Of a stretch of 64,000 nt of DNA, positions 45,761-55,727 are shown in pieces; position 1 is the stretch's first letter; the number at the start of each line of letters is the position of its first letter. The position numbers and the translations under genes were made by a program. This DNA comes from Streptomyces sp. Tue6028 (GTDB lineage: Bacteria; Actinomycetota; Actinomycetes; Streptomycetales; Streptomycetaceae): positions 186,001-250,000 of the forward strand of contig NZ_MLCE01000019.1 of the NCBI RefSeq assembly GCF_002300165.1, written 5' to 3'. The notes beneath the pieces were generated by a model. It was not told where the DNA came from. It made no database searches and saw nothing but the letters and a program-made list of their open reading frames with translations.

Positions 45761-46447
45761 ATGGCCACGATCCATCGCCGCACCGACACGCTGCCCGTCG
45801 GGATAGTTCTGGCATCAGTCGGGGGATTCCTAGACGCGTATACGTTTGTCCGCTATGGCGTATTCGCCAACTTGCAATCCGGCAACCTGGTGCTGTTCTG
45901 TGTCCAGGCCACGGACCGTCATTGGCACGCAGCGGTCTTGTCGGTCATCCCGATCGGGGCCTTCATTGCCGGCGTACTCGCCGTGGAGATCCTCGGCGAG
46001 TACCACGTGGGAAGGCTCGTTCGCCGCCCCCTCAGGCTTATGTTGACGATTCAGATCGCGCTACTCGCAGCAATTGCATCATTGCCCGATGGCACGCCTG
46101 GGCCTGTGACGACGGTAACGGTATCGCTCGTGGCCGCGTTGCAATTCGCGACGTTCACGACCCTGCGCAACGCCCCCTACGCCACGCTGATGGCAAGTGG
46201 GAATCTGCGCACGAGCATCGTCGCCGCGCACGAGTGGGTGGTCAGCAAAAAGCCGGAGGACGCGCGGCGCGCGGGAAGGTATGCCGTTGTGGTTGGGGCA
46301 TTCGCGGTCGGCGCAGTGATCGGTGCGATCTGCACCAGGTTCGTCGGCACCCCGGCGGTCGCCGTGGCTGCCGGCCTACTCGCCGCGGTGCTCGCGATGC
46401 TGATCAGCGAGACGCGGCAGCTTGAGCGTGGTCAAGCAAACGTGTAG
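45761..46447 (+). CDS. DUF1275 (YoaK-family) membrane protein
   Basis: 228 residues, about six membrane segments. The family marks are SVGGFLDAYTFVRYGVFANLQSGN and FATFTTLRNAPYATLMASGNLRTSI. Function is unknown. ATG 45761 follows GGAG. Its codon use (CTA, ATA, GTA, TAT, TTG) differs from the neighbours, so it probably arrived with the integrative element. Confidence 0.82.
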   Translation: MATIHRRTDTLPVGIVLASVGGFLDAYTFVRYGVFANLQSGNLVLFCVQATDRHWHAAVLSVIPIGAFIAGVLAVEILGEYHVGRLVRRPLRLMLTIQIALLAAIASLPDGTPGPVTTVTVSLVAALQFATFTTLRNAPYATLMASGNLRTSIVAAHEWVVSKKPEDARRAGRYAVVVGAFAVGAVIGAICTRFVGTPAVAVAAGLLAAVLAMLISETRQLERGQANV

Positions 46448-46758
46448 CCGTCCGCGACATCGCCTCCAACCGCCCGCTGATCAGCACGCATGAAGAAAAG
46501 CACGACGCCCGCTTTAGGAGCGAGGTTGGGCGATCTCTGGCTTGCCCTGCGGTTTCCCTAGCCTGGGCACAGTCCGGTGCAACTTACCCCTGCGGACCCT
46601 GGTTCCCCGTGAGTCCCCGTCCGTTCTGGCACGGGAGTGGCACGAGCCAGGGAACCCCGCCCCGGACCTCTCGATGCGAGCTACGGGCGGGTAGGGCACT
46701 CAGGTCATCCGACCTGGCGGTTCATCACCGAGATGGTTCCGCTCCTCGGATCGGTGGC
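46448..46758. other. 311-bp gap, no supported gene
   Basis: Between the DUF1275 and YciI-like genes (convergent). No coding frame with Streptomyces codon bias and no clear terminator. Confidence 0.4.
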
Positions 46759-47097
46759 TCAGCTCTCCGGGTCGTACATGATCTCGCGCACCTCCTGCGC
46801 GCACCGGCACGCCTCGGCGATCTTCGCAGCCCACATCAGCGCGTCCTCGCGCGACGGGACCTCGATGATCGAGAAACCGCCGACGACTGTCTTGGTCTCG
46901 GGGTACGGTCCGTCCGTGACCGTACCGTCGGTGGCCACGATGCTCGCCTGCTGACGCTCCACTCCGGCGCCGAAGATCCAGACACCTGCGTCCTTGGCCT
47001 CCTGGACCACCCGGTGGGATGCCTCGCCTACCGCCGGGAGGTCCTCCTCGGGGAAGGTCATCGATCCGTCGTCGAACGAGATCAGATACCGCGCCAT
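46759..47097 (-). CDS. YciI-like protein
   Basis: 112 residues, a complete YCII domain: MARYLISFDDGSMTFPEEDL, GVWIFGAGVERQ, VTDGPYPETKTVVGGFSIIEVPSREDALMWAAKI. Such small proteins are often found beside ECF sigma genes; none is adjacent here. ATG 47097 follows GGAGG. It lies inside the element remnant. Confidence 0.85.
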   Translation of the reverse strand: MARYLISFDDGSMTFPEEDLPAVGEASHRVVQEAKDAGVWIFGAGVERQQASIVATDGTVTDGPYPETKTVVGGFSIIEVPSREDALMWAAKIAEACRCAQEVREIMYDPES

Positions 47098-47475
47098 CGT
47101 GTTCGCCTCCTTGTTCAGCGACCACCCGGCCGCCTCGTCGCCGCTCCTGGTTAGACAGACCGCGTGTCGGCTTCTCATCGGTCGTCTCGCCCCGCTTCAA
47201 CGAGAGGTCGGCGGAGCGACTATTGCCGGGAGCCGCTTTGGGGCGAGTGATCACGGCCCCACAAATCCAGCCAGGCAACCGCGGTCGATTCGCTGGACGT
47301 GCGCTCGGCGCCCCCGGAGGGCTTGCAGCGGAAGACCAAGGCGACGATGCCCCTGGTTGTGTTCTTGTAGACGCATGGCAGCTGACCAGTTCATTTTCGA
47401 GTACAGGATCCCCGCAGCCGACTGGCACGCCTTCAACTCCCCACAGCCCGCCGTGAGTTCTTCTTCGCGGCGCCC
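47098..47475. other. eroded region before integrase remnant
   Basis: No intact gene. The expected N-terminal and central parts of the integrase are absent or unrecognisable here, so this is probably deleted or rearranged element DNA. Confidence 0.45.
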
Positions 47476-47613
47476 CGCGTCGTCATGGAGATCTTGGGCC
47501 ACAGCCAGATCAGCATCACGATGGACGTCTACACGCACGTGACATCGGACACGCAGCGCGAGGCCATCAGCCACATGGACCGCCTGCTCAGGCGCCGCCT
47601 CGACCGTGGGTGA
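47476..47613 (+). pseudogene. tyrosine recombinase (integrase) C-terminal remnant, right copy
   Basis: About 45 codons reading RVVMEILGHSQISITMDVYTHV...REAISHMDRLLRRRLDRG and a stop. LGHSQISITMDVYTHV is box II of tyrosine recombinases, with the catalytic His and Tyr. It reads toward the tRNA-Thr gene, as integrase genes beside attP do. No start or N-terminal domain is present. Confidence 0.85.
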
Positions 47614-47736
47614 CCGCCCCGGTCGATGTCACCTGTGGATGTCAAACGCCCCGGACCGATCTTCGGCCGGGGCGTTTGCGCTGTTTAACGACGGAGCCCC
47701 CTGTCGGATTCGAACCGACGACCTTCGCTTTACAAG
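47545..47736. repeat. right 192-bp direct repeat with tRNA-Thr (att site)
   Basis: Partner of 44449-44640. Together they bracket a 3.1-kb remnant of an integrative element. The right copy runs from inside the integrase end, through the tRNA terminator, to the anticodon loop of the intact tRNA. Confidence 0.85.
47644..47677 (-). terminator. tRNA-Thr terminator hairpin
   Basis: AAACGCCCCGG pairs with CCGGGGCGTTT around ACCGATCTTCGG, just past the tRNA 3' end on the minus strand. The left att repeat carries a copy at about 44550-44581. Confidence 0.7.
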
Positions 47737-47768
47737 AGCGGCGCTCTGACCAGCTGAGCTAAGGAGGC
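47695..47768 (-). tRNA. tRNA-Thr(TGT)
   Basis: 74 nt. On the minus strand it starts GCCTCCTTAGCTCAG and ends AGGGGGCT, with a 7-bp acceptor stem that includes one G-T pair. The anticodon loop CTTGTAA gives TGT (threonine). The T-arm GTCGG-TTCGAAT-CCGAC is perfect. CCA is not encoded. A partial 3' copy at 44599-44640 shows it has been an integration site. Confidence 0.93.
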
Positions 47769-47913
47769 CTGCACGCGCGCCCACCGCGGGCGTGCCCGTG
47801 CAGTGTACCCACCTCCCCGCCGGGCCCCGTCGAAAATTTCCGCGAAGTTCACAGGGCTCCGGGTGCTGACAGACCACGTGAACGCCAGGTAGCGTCCTGA
47901 CCCAGTTCACCCT

Positions 47914-47929
47914 TGTGGACTACACCACC
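47914..47929. promoter_or_regulatory. dre-like site before msiK
   Basis: TGTGGACTACACCACC matches 12 of 16 positions of the DasR consensus and retains GG-CTA-ACC. It lies 55 bp before the msiK start. DasR control of msiK is reported in S. coelicolor. Confidence 0.65.
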
Positions 47930-47984
47930 ACCTTTACAACGGATCGTCCGGCACGTTCCTGCCGGTGAAGGGGGCCCATTCACC

Positions 47985-49121
<1,137 letters not shown>

Positions 49122-49172
49122 CACCGCCGAGGCGGATTCCACACCCGCAGGGGTGGAATTCACCCAAGTTGA

Positions 49173-49210
49173 CGAAGAGGGCCCCGCAGCCTGCTGCGGG
49201 GCCCTCTTCG
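49173..49210 (+). terminator. msiK terminator
   Basis: 17-bp perfect stem (49173-49189 with 49194-49210) with a CCTG loop and TTGTCG after it. Confidence 0.88.
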
Positions 49211-49347
49211 TTGTCGACAAATACCCCGGCAGACCGGGCATTTCGATACGTGTGCGTCAACCCACTACCCAAAGAACGCCGATTTCCCATCCCCCGAACC
49301 GGTGACTAAATGTCGCCAAATCATCACCGCGCGCTACCCTCACTCGC

Positions 49348-49806
49348 GTGAAGCACTCCACCACTAACCAACGGACCCGGCGTGGCCGTGGCCCCGCCCG
49401 CCGGATCGGCCGCACCCTCGCCCTCGTTCTGCCTGTCGTCCTGGTGCTCTCCGGGACCCTCGCGGTCACCCGAGTCAACTGGTCGGGGAACCCCGCGGAC
49501 TCGGTGCTCACCGCGGCCGAAGCCTCGTCGGCGGACGTCTCCACCCGGGCCGCCTCCCGCACCCCCCAGGACGTCCTGCGCGACAAGCTGCTCCTGGAAC
49601 TCCAGGAGAAGGATCCGGGCGTCGCCCTCACCCACCTCCAGGAAGCGGTGAACGGACGGCCGTCGCTGGCGAAGCACTGCGTCTCCATCGCCCGCGCGCT
49701 GGGCCGGGCCGCCGTCCGCGCCTACGGCCCGACGCGCGCCCAGTCCTTCGCCCGCCCGGTGTGCGACACCTCGTTCGCCTCCGGGGTCGCGACCACCCGT
49801 CTCTGA
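49348..49806 (+). CDS. membrane-anchored hypothetical protein
   Basis: 152 residues, function unknown. A basic N-terminus (NQRTRRGRGPARRIGR) precedes one hydrophobic segment (about 22-40, TLALVLPVVLVLSGTLAV), then a polar, mostly helical extracytoplasmic part with two Cys (KHCVS, PVCDT) that could pair. GTG 49348 has no strong ribosome site. Confidence 0.55.
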   Translation: MKHSTTNQRTRRGRGPARRIGRTLALVLPVVLVLSGTLAVTRVNWSGNPADSVLTAAEASSADVSTRAASRTPQDVLRDKLLLELQEKDPGVALTHLQEAVNGRPSLAKHCVSIARALGRAAVRAYGPTRAQSFARPVCDTSFASGVATTRL

Positions 49807-49950
49807 ACCGCGGCACTCCCCCGCTCGACGGGCGGGGGCGGTCGGCCGACGGCTGTCGCGGAACGGCCCGTTCAGGGCCGCCGGGGAACGGCTGATTAAG
49901 GAACGGTTGCCGCCGGAAGCCACGAGCGGGGCGCCACGTACAGTTCGGGC

Positions 49951-50682
49951 ATGACCGATCCGAACGCCGCGTCGCGCCCCGTTCAAGCCGTTGTCCTGGC
50001 CGGCGGCCAGGGATCCCGGCTGCGCCCGTACACCGACGACCGGCCCAAGCCGATGGTCGAGATCCCCGGCACCGGGACCCCGATCATCGGACACCAGCTG
50101 ACCTGGCTCGCCGAGGAGGGCGTCACCGACGTCGTCATCTCCTGCGGCCATCTCGCCGACGTCCTGCAGAAGTGGCTGGACTCGGCGGACCTCCCGGTCA
50201 CCGTCAAGACGGTCGTCGAGACCGAGCCGCTCGGCCGCGGCGGCGGCCTCAAGTACGCCGCCGCGCACCTCCCTCACCCCGACAGGCCCTGGTACGCGAC
50301 GAACGGCGACATCTGGACCCGTTTCTCGCTGCGCGAGATGGCGGACTTCCACACCGAGCGCGACGCCGTCGCGACCCTCGCGCTGGCCCGGCCGCGCATC
50401 CCGTGGGGCGCCGTGCAGACCGACGGGTTCGGTCACATCACGGACTTCATCGAGGCCCCGCCCTCCACCTTCGAGATCAACGCGGGCGTCTACGTCTTCT
50501 CGCCGGAGTTCGCCGACCTGCTCCCCGAGCGCGGCGACCACGAGCGCACCACGTTCCCGCACCTGGCCCGCGAACGCCGCCTGGCCGGCTTCCCGATCCC
50601 CCAGGGCGCCTACTGGCGCGCCATCGACACGGCGAAGGACCTGACCGAGGCGGCCAAGGAGCTCGCGGCTCTGGGGCGCTGA
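49951..50682 (+). CDS. NDP-sugar pyrophosphorylase-like nucleotidyltransferase
   Basis: 243 residues, the catalytic domain of the family without the C-terminal beta-helix. The signature VLAGGQGSRLRPYTDDRPKPMVEI binds the NTP and the later NGDIW and FEINAGVYVF are typical. It would make an NDP-sugar from a sugar-1-phosphate. ATG 49951. It is monocistronic and ended by a 23-bp stem hairpin. Confidence 0.85.
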   Translation: MTDPNAASRPVQAVVLAGGQGSRLRPYTDDRPKPMVEIPGTGTPIIGHQLTWLAEEGVTDVVISCGHLADVLQKWLDSADLPVTVKTVVETEPLGRGGGLKYAAAHLPHPDRPWYATNGDIWTRFSLREMADFHTERDAVATLALARPRIPWGAVQTDGFGHITDFIEAPPSTFEINAGVYVFSPEFADLLPERGDHERTTFPHLARERRLAGFPIPQGAYWRAIDTAKDLTEAAKELAALGR

Positions 50683-50712
50683 GCGGCCGGCCCCCGCCCG
50701 GCCACACCCCGT

Positions 50713-50764
50713 ACGACGACGAGGGGCCCCGCACGGAACATCGTGCGGGGCCCCTCGTCGTCGT
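50713..50764. terminator. 23-bp stem bidirectional terminator
   Basis: 50713-50735 pairs perfectly with 50742-50764 (ACGACGACGAGGGGCCCCG...) with a 6-nt loop, between two convergent genes. Confidence 0.9.
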
Positions 50765-50817
50765 GGCCGGACGGCGTCCACCCCGGTGACGGGGCGTCGG
50801 ACCGGCGGCCGGTGGGG

Positions 50818-52506
50818 TCAGCCCAGCAGGCCGCCCACCAGGCCCGGCTGGCCGCCGGAGGAGCTGCCGCCGCCGCTGCCGGAGCCGCCGCCCGTCGAAC
50901 CTCCGGTGGTGCCGCCGCTCGCGGTGCCGCCACCGGACGTCGGTCCCGCGCTGGTGCTCGGGGCCTGGTCCACCGGGGCGGACTGCTGGGGCGGGGCCTG
51001 GCCGGTGCCCTGGGTCTGGCTGGGCCCGCTGGTGACCGTGCCGCTGCCGCGGGTCGCGCCCGGCGTGGTGGCCGCCGCGCCCGACGGGGACGAGGAGCTG
51101 CCCTGCGTCGGCGCCTCGGAGGAGGCCGACGGGGACGCCTTGTGGTGGCGCTCGCCCGGCGTCTCGGGGAGCGGGGAGCCGGGCAGTTCGTTGCGCGGTG
51201 CCTCGCCGGGGCCGGGCACCACGACGCGGCCGGCGTCGCGGACGGCACCGCCGAGGAGGGAGCCGATGAGCAGGGTGAGGCCGACGACGACGGTCGACAC
51301 GAGCGCGCCGCGGCGCAGCACGCGCCGTCGCAGCTCCCCGAGCTCCGCGCGCGGTCCGAGCGTGCGCCAGGCCTCGCCGGACAGGCGTCCGTCGACGGAG
51401 TAGACGGGGGCCCCGGCGATGATCAGCGGGGACCAGGCGGCGAGGTAGATGATGTCCGGCGCGTCGTAGGCGGGGACCGTCTTCCAGCTCACGGTGACGA
51501 TGAGGGCGGCGGACAGCATGGCGCCGACGACGGCGGCGACCCGCTGCCACAGCCCGAGCACCGTGAGGACGCCGACGATGACCTGGAAGAAGGCGATGAC
51601 GAGACCGGCGCCGACGGGGTGCTGGAGCGCGAACTGCCGCAGCGGCTCGGCGACTTCCCAGGGGTGCAGGGTGTTGAGCCACTTCACCATGGAGCCGCGC
51701 TTGCCGCCGTCGAAGTAGACGGGGTCGCAGAGCTTGCCCATGCCGGCGTAGATGGAGATGAATCCGAGGAAGACGCGCAGCGGGAGCAGCACGACCCCGA
51801 GGTTCATGCGGCGGCCGGGGTAGTAGGCGTGCCGGACGCTCCCGGAGGAGGCGCCCGACGCCGCCCTGGAGCCGCGCCGCTCGTCCTGGTCCTCGTCCTC
51901 GTCGTCCGCTTCGTCGAGTTCGTCCTCGTACTCGTACTCGTACTCGTCGAACTGGTCGTCGGCGTAAGGGGGTTCGTCGTAGGCGCTGCCCACGGTGCGC
52001 ATGCGCGGCAGCAGCCGGGTCTCACTGGCTTCCGGGGTGCGCTGGCTGCCGACGATGGGCGTCTCGACGGTGTCGACGCCCATGTCGGCTGCGTAGCCGG
52101 GGTGTTCGCCGACGCGCGGGATGACCTGGGTCGCCCCTGCGTCGACCGGACCCACGCTGGAGCCGCGTACGGCCTGGAGCAGCCGGTGGGCGCCGGTGTC
52201 GTCCGGGGCGGACCGCCCGCTCCAGACGACGGGTGCGCGGCGGCGGCCCCCGGCCGCCGACCCCGCTCTGCCCGCCGTGCCGACGGCAGGGAAGCGCGCG
52301 GCGTCGCCGGTGGAGCTGAAGTGCCGCGCGATGCGCGGGGATTGTTTCCGCGCCGGGGCGCCTAGCTGCACGCGGAAGCTCGCATGATTGACGATGACCT
52401 GCGCCGGATCGCTCGGCACCTTCACCATGCTCAGCGCGGGAGCGTCGTCGAATCCCGACGAGCGGTCCCCCGTGGGTGTGCGGGGTGTTCTGGTGTCCAC
52501 ACTCAT
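50818..52506 (-). CDS. DoxX-family membrane protein with long acidic and Ser/Gly-rich tails
   Basis: 562 residues. A polar N-terminus with an acidic cluster (DQFDEYEYEYEDELDEADDEDED, about 185-207) precedes a DoxX domain with four to five membrane segments (about 235-390; RVFLGFISIYAGMGKL, VIAFFQVIVGVLTVLGLW). After one more membrane segment comes a long Ser/Thr/Pro/Gly-rich C-terminus. DoxX proteins link thiol or quinone redox chemistry in some bacteria; the role here is unknown. ATG 52506 has no good ribosome site. Confidence 0.78.
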   Translation of the reverse strand: MSVDTRTPRTPTGDRSSGFDDAPALSMVKVPSDPAQVIVNHASFRVQLGAPARKQSPRIARHFSSTGDAARFPAVGTAGRAGSAAGGRRRAPVVWSGRSAPDDTGAHRLLQAVRGSSVGPVDAGATQVIPRVGEHPGYAADMGVDTVETPIVGSQRTPEASETRLLPRMRTVGSAYDEPPYADDQFDEYEYEYEDELDEADDEDEDQDERRGSRAASGASSGSVRHAYYPGRRMNLGVVLLPLRVFLGFISIYAGMGKLCDPVYFDGGKRGSMVKWLNTLHPWEVAEPLRQFALQHPVGAGLVIAFFQVIVGVLTVLGLWQRVAAVVGAMLSAALIVTVSWKTVPAYDAPDIIYLAAWSPLIIAGAPVYSVDGRLSGEAWRTLGPRAELGELRRRVLRRGALVSTVVVGLTLLIGSLLGGAVRDAGRVVVPGPGEAPRNELPGSPLPETPGERHHKASPSASSEAPTQGSSSSPSGAAATTPGATRGSGTVTSGPSQTQGTGQAPPQQSAPVDQAPSTSAGPTSGGGTASGGTTGGSTGGGSGSGGGSSSGGQPGLVGGLLG

Positions 52507-52623
52507 CTAACCGAGTGATGTGTGTTTAGGACACTGCTTTGACCGCACCCATCTGTCCGGACCGCGTCAAGGTCGCCCCGAACGTCCCGATCCACCCGCG
52601 GGGGTGACGACGCGCACGCCTGT

Positions 52624-53565
52624 TCAGGCGCGCCGCCGTGCCGCCTCGTACAGCACAACTCCCGCCGCGACACCGGCGTTCAGCGACTCGGCGCCACCCG
52701 GCATCGGGATCCGCACCCGGAAGTCGCAGGTCTCGCCGACGAGTCGGGAGAGGCCCTTGCCCTCGCTGCCGACCACGATGACCACGGGGCCGCCGAGCGC
52801 TTCGAGTTCGCCGAGCTCGACCTCACCGTCCGCGGCGAGGCCGACGACCATGAGGCCCGCCTTCTTGTACGCCTCCAGGGCGCGGGTCAGGTTGGAGGCG
52901 CGGGCGACCGGGGTGCGGGCCGCTGCGCCCGCGGACGTCTTCCAGGCGCCGGCGGTCATGCCGGCCGCGCGCCGCTCGGGCACCACGACACCGTGGCCGC
53001 CGAAGGCGGAGACGGACCGCACCACGGCGCCCAGGTTGCGCGGGTCGGTGACCCCGTCGAGGGCGACGATCAGCGGGTCGGCGCCCTCGTCGTACGCGGC
53101 GGCGGCGAGGTCCTCGGGGTGCGCGTACTCGTACGGCGGGACCTGGAGGACGAGACCCTGGTGGTTGAGCCCGTTGGTCATGCGGTCGAGCTCGGTGCGC
53201 GGGGCCTCCATCAAGTGGATGCCACCGCGCTCGCCGGCGAGCTGGAGCGCCTCGCGCACCCGCTCGTCGTTGTCGATGAACTGCTGGACGTACAGCATCG
53301 TGGCGGGCACGCCCTCGCGCAGCGCTTCCACGACGGGGTTGCGGCCGACGACCATCTCGGAAGTGCCCTTGCCGCCCCGGCCGCGCGGCGCGGGACGGCG
53401 CTGCGCCTGCTTGGTCTTGGCGGTGGCGATGCGGTTCTTCTTGTGTCCCTTGCGCATCTCGGCGGGCGGGGTCGGGCCCTTGCCCTCCAGGCCACGGCGC
53501 CGCTGACCGCCACTGCCGATCTGCGCGCCCTTCTTGCCGGACATGCGGCGGTTGTTAGCGGCCAT
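52624..53565 (-). CDS. rlmB: 23S rRNA 2'-O-methyltransferase, RlmB/TrmH family
   Basis: 313 residues, SPOUT-fold methyltransferase that methylates a ribose in 23S rRNA. A basic N-terminal extension precedes the RNA-binding domain (GRNPVVEALREG, about 75). The catalytic SPOUT part has LDGVTDPRNLGAVVRS, VGSEGKGLSRL and PMPGGAESLNAGVAAGVVLYE, which builds the knot. It overlaps nothing and sits after cysS in the same direction, 99 bp away. Confidence 0.9.
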   Translation of the reverse strand: MAANNRRMSGKKGAQIGSGGQRRRGLEGKGPTPPAEMRKGHKKNRIATAKTKQAQRRPAPRGRGGKGTSEMVVGRNPVVEALREGVPATMLYVQQFIDNDERVREALQLAGERGGIHLMEAPRTELDRMTNGLNHQGLVLQVPPYEYAHPEDLAAAAYDEGADPLIVALDGVTDPRNLGAVVRSVSAFGGHGVVVPERRAAGMTAGAWKTSAGAAARTPVARASNLTRALEAYKKAGLMVVGLAADGEVELGELEALGGPVVIVVGSEGKGLSRLVGETCDFRVRIPMPGGAESLNAGVAAGVVLYEAARRRA

Positions 53566-53609
53566 GACCTACCTGTCTGTGTGAAGCGTGCGTGTGTACG
53601 TATATGAAG

Positions 53610-53637
53610 TGTGCCGCCCGGAGGCCCGGGCGGCACA
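53610..53637 (-). terminator. cysS terminator
   Basis: 12-bp stem (53610-53621 with 53626-53637) with an AGGC loop, 28 bp past the cysS stop and followed on the minus strand by a T-richer tract. Confidence 0.75.
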
Positions 53638-53664
53638 ATCGATCAAGGTCGACGGAGCGGGCCG

Positions 53665-55065
53665 CTAGCGCGGTCCGAGCGTCCAGCGCGGCCCCTGGGG
53701 GCTGTCCTCGATGACGAGACCCGACTGGTTGAGCTGGTCGCGGATCGCGTCGGCGGTCGTCCAGTCCTTGCGTCCGCGGGCCGCCTCACGCTGCTGGAGC
53801 ACGAGGCGTACGAGGGTGTCGACGACGCCGTGCAGGTCCTCGCCCCGGTCGCCCTCGCCGGCCCACTGCGCGTCCAGCGGGTCGAGTCCGAGGACGCCGA
53901 GCATGGCCCTGACCTCGGCGAGGCGCGCGACGGCGGCTTCCTTGTCGTCGGCGGCCAGGGCGGAGTTCCCCTGACGCACCGTGGTGTGCACCACGGCGAG
54001 CGCCCCCGGGACGCCCAGGTCGTCGTCCATGGCCTCCGCGAAGGCCGGCGGCACCTCGTCGGCCGGGGCCACGACCCCGCCCGCCTTCTCCACCACGCGC
54101 TGCACGAAGCCCTCGATGCGCGCGAACGCCGACTCGGCCTCGCGCAGGGCCTCTTCGCTGTACTCGATCATCGACCGGTAGTGCGGGGTGCCCAGGTAGT
54201 ACCGCAGCACGATGGGCCGCCACCGCTTGGTCATCTCGCTCACGAGCACCGAGTTGCCGAGCGACTTCGACATCTTCTCGCCGCTCATGGTGACCCAGGC
54301 GTTGTGCACCCAGTACTTGGCGAACTCGTCGCCGAAGGCCTTGGCCTGCGCGATCTCGTTCTCGTGGTGGGGGAAGATCAGGTCGATCCCACCGCCGTGG
54401 ATGTCGAACGCGGAGCCCAGGTACTTGTGGGCCATGGCGGAGCACTCCAGGTGCCAGCCGGGGCGTCCGCGGCCCCACGGCGTCTCCCAGCTCGGCTCCC
54501 CGGGCTTCGCCGCCTTCCACATGGCGAAGTCGCGCGGGTCGCGCTTGCCGGTCTCGCCCTCGCCGGACGGCTGGAGCAGGTTGTCCAGCTCCTGGTTCGA
54601 CAGCGACAGATACCCCTCGAACGAGCGCACGTCGAAGTAGACGTTGCCGTCGGCCTCGTAGGCGTGGCCGCGTTCGATGAGCCCGCGCATCATCTCGACC
54701 ATCTCGGTGATGTGGCCGGTGGCACGCGGTTCGTAGGTGGGCGGGAGGCAGCCGAGGGCGTCGTAGCCGTCGTTGAAGGCGCGCTCGTTCTCGTAGCCGA
54801 TGGACCACCACGGGCGGCCCTGCTCGGCCGACTTGGTGATGATCTTGTCGTCGATGTCCGTGACGTTCCTGATGAACGTCACGTCGTAGCCGCGGTACTC
54901 GAACCAGCGGCGCATGATGTCGAAGTTGAGACCCGAGCGGATGTGCCCGATGTGCGGCGCTGCCTGCACGGTCGCACCACACAGGTAGATCGAGACGCAA
55001 CCCGGCACGAGCGGGGTGAAGTCACGGATCTGCCGGGCGCTGGTGTCGTACAGGCGAATAGTCAC
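53665..55065 (-). CDS. cysS: cysteinyl-tRNA synthetase
   Basis: 466 residues, class I synthetase. HIGH motif PHIGHIRSG and KMSKS motif GEKMSKSLGNS are present; zinc ligands are Cys in YLCGATVQ, ECSAMAHKYLG and the HHENEIAQ segment. GTG 55065 follows GGAG. It charges tRNA-Cys; a separate mshC for mycothiol synthesis would be a related gene elsewhere. The ispF stop is 168 bp away, so it is near the ispDF-carD block. Confidence 0.95.
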   Translation of the reverse strand: MTIRLYDTSARQIRDFTPLVPGCVSIYLCGATVQAAPHIGHIRSGLNFDIMRRWFEYRGYDVTFIRNVTDIDDKIITKSAEQGRPWWSIGYENERAFNDGYDALGCLPPTYEPRATGHITEMVEMMRGLIERGHAYEADGNVYFDVRSFEGYLSLSNQELDNLLQPSGEGETGKRDPRDFAMWKAAKPGEPSWETPWGRGRPGWHLECSAMAHKYLGSAFDIHGGGIDLIFPHHENEIAQAKAFGDEFAKYWVHNAWVTMSGEKMSKSLGNSVLVSEMTKRWRPIVLRYYLGTPHYRSMIEYSEEALREAESAFARIEGFVQRVVEKAGGVVAPADEVPPAFAEAMDDDLGVPGALAVVHTTVRQGNSALAADDKEAAVARLAEVRAMLGVLGLDPLDAQWAGEGDRGEDLHGVVDTLVRLVLQQREAARGRKDWTTADAIRDQLNQSGLVIEDSPQGPRWTLGPR

Positions 55066-55232
55066 CACTCCAGGGTAGTGGCCCCCGGGTAGTGCCCCGC
55101 GACCCTTCCGGCTCAAGGGGCACGTATTCGTGACATGGAGGGGTGACACCCGGGCAAGTCGGGCCCGTCCCGGGGGTCCGAAGGGTGACACCCCGGCAGG
55201 TCGGCCCTGTTCCGCGGTCCCCGCTCCCGGCC

Positions 55233-55727
55233 TCAGCCGGTGCGCACCACCAGTGCCGTGGCGACCGCCATCAGTCCCTCCTCCCGGCCGGGGAAGCCGA
55301 GACCGTCCGTCGTGGCGCCGGAGACCGACACGGGCGCCCCGACCGCCTCCGACAGCAGCTTCTGCGCCTCCTCGCGGCGCTTGCCGATCTTCGGCCGGGG
55401 GCCGACGACCTGCACCGCGACGTTGCCGACGGTGAAGCCCGCCTCGCGGACGATCCGGGCCGCCTCGGTCAGCAGCGTGACGCCCGAGGCGCCGGACCAC
55501 TCGGGCCGCCCGGTCCCGAAGTGGGCGCCGAGGTCGCCGAGCCCGGCCGCCGAGAACAGCGCGTTGCACGCGGCGTGCGCGACGACGTCGGCGTCGGAGT
55601 GGCCGGCGAGGCCGGGGCCCTCCCCGTCCCACTTCAGGCCGGCGCACCACAGCTCGCGGCCCTCCTCGAAGGCGTGGATGTCGGTGCCGATCCCGACGAG
55701 CGGGATCACGGGTGCCTCAGAACCCAT
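55233..55727 (-). CDS. ispF: 2-C-methyl-D-erythritol 2,4-cyclodiphosphate synthase
   Basis: 164 residues. It closes the cyclic diphosphate ring in the MEP isoprenoid pathway. Metal ligands are DIHAFEEG (Asp-x-His) and GHSDADVVAHA, and the end GLGFPGREEGLMAVATALV is family-typical. Its start overlaps the 3' end of ispD by 11 bp, so the two are coupled. Confidence 0.95.
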   Translation of the reverse strand: MGSEAPVIPLVGIGTDIHAFEEGRELWCAGLKWDGEGPGLAGHSDADVVAHAACNALFSAAGLGDLGAHFGTGRPEWSGASGVTLLTEAARIVREAGFTVGNVAVQVVGPRPKIGKRREEAQKLLSEAVGAPVSVSGATTDGLGFPGREEGLMAVATALVVRTG

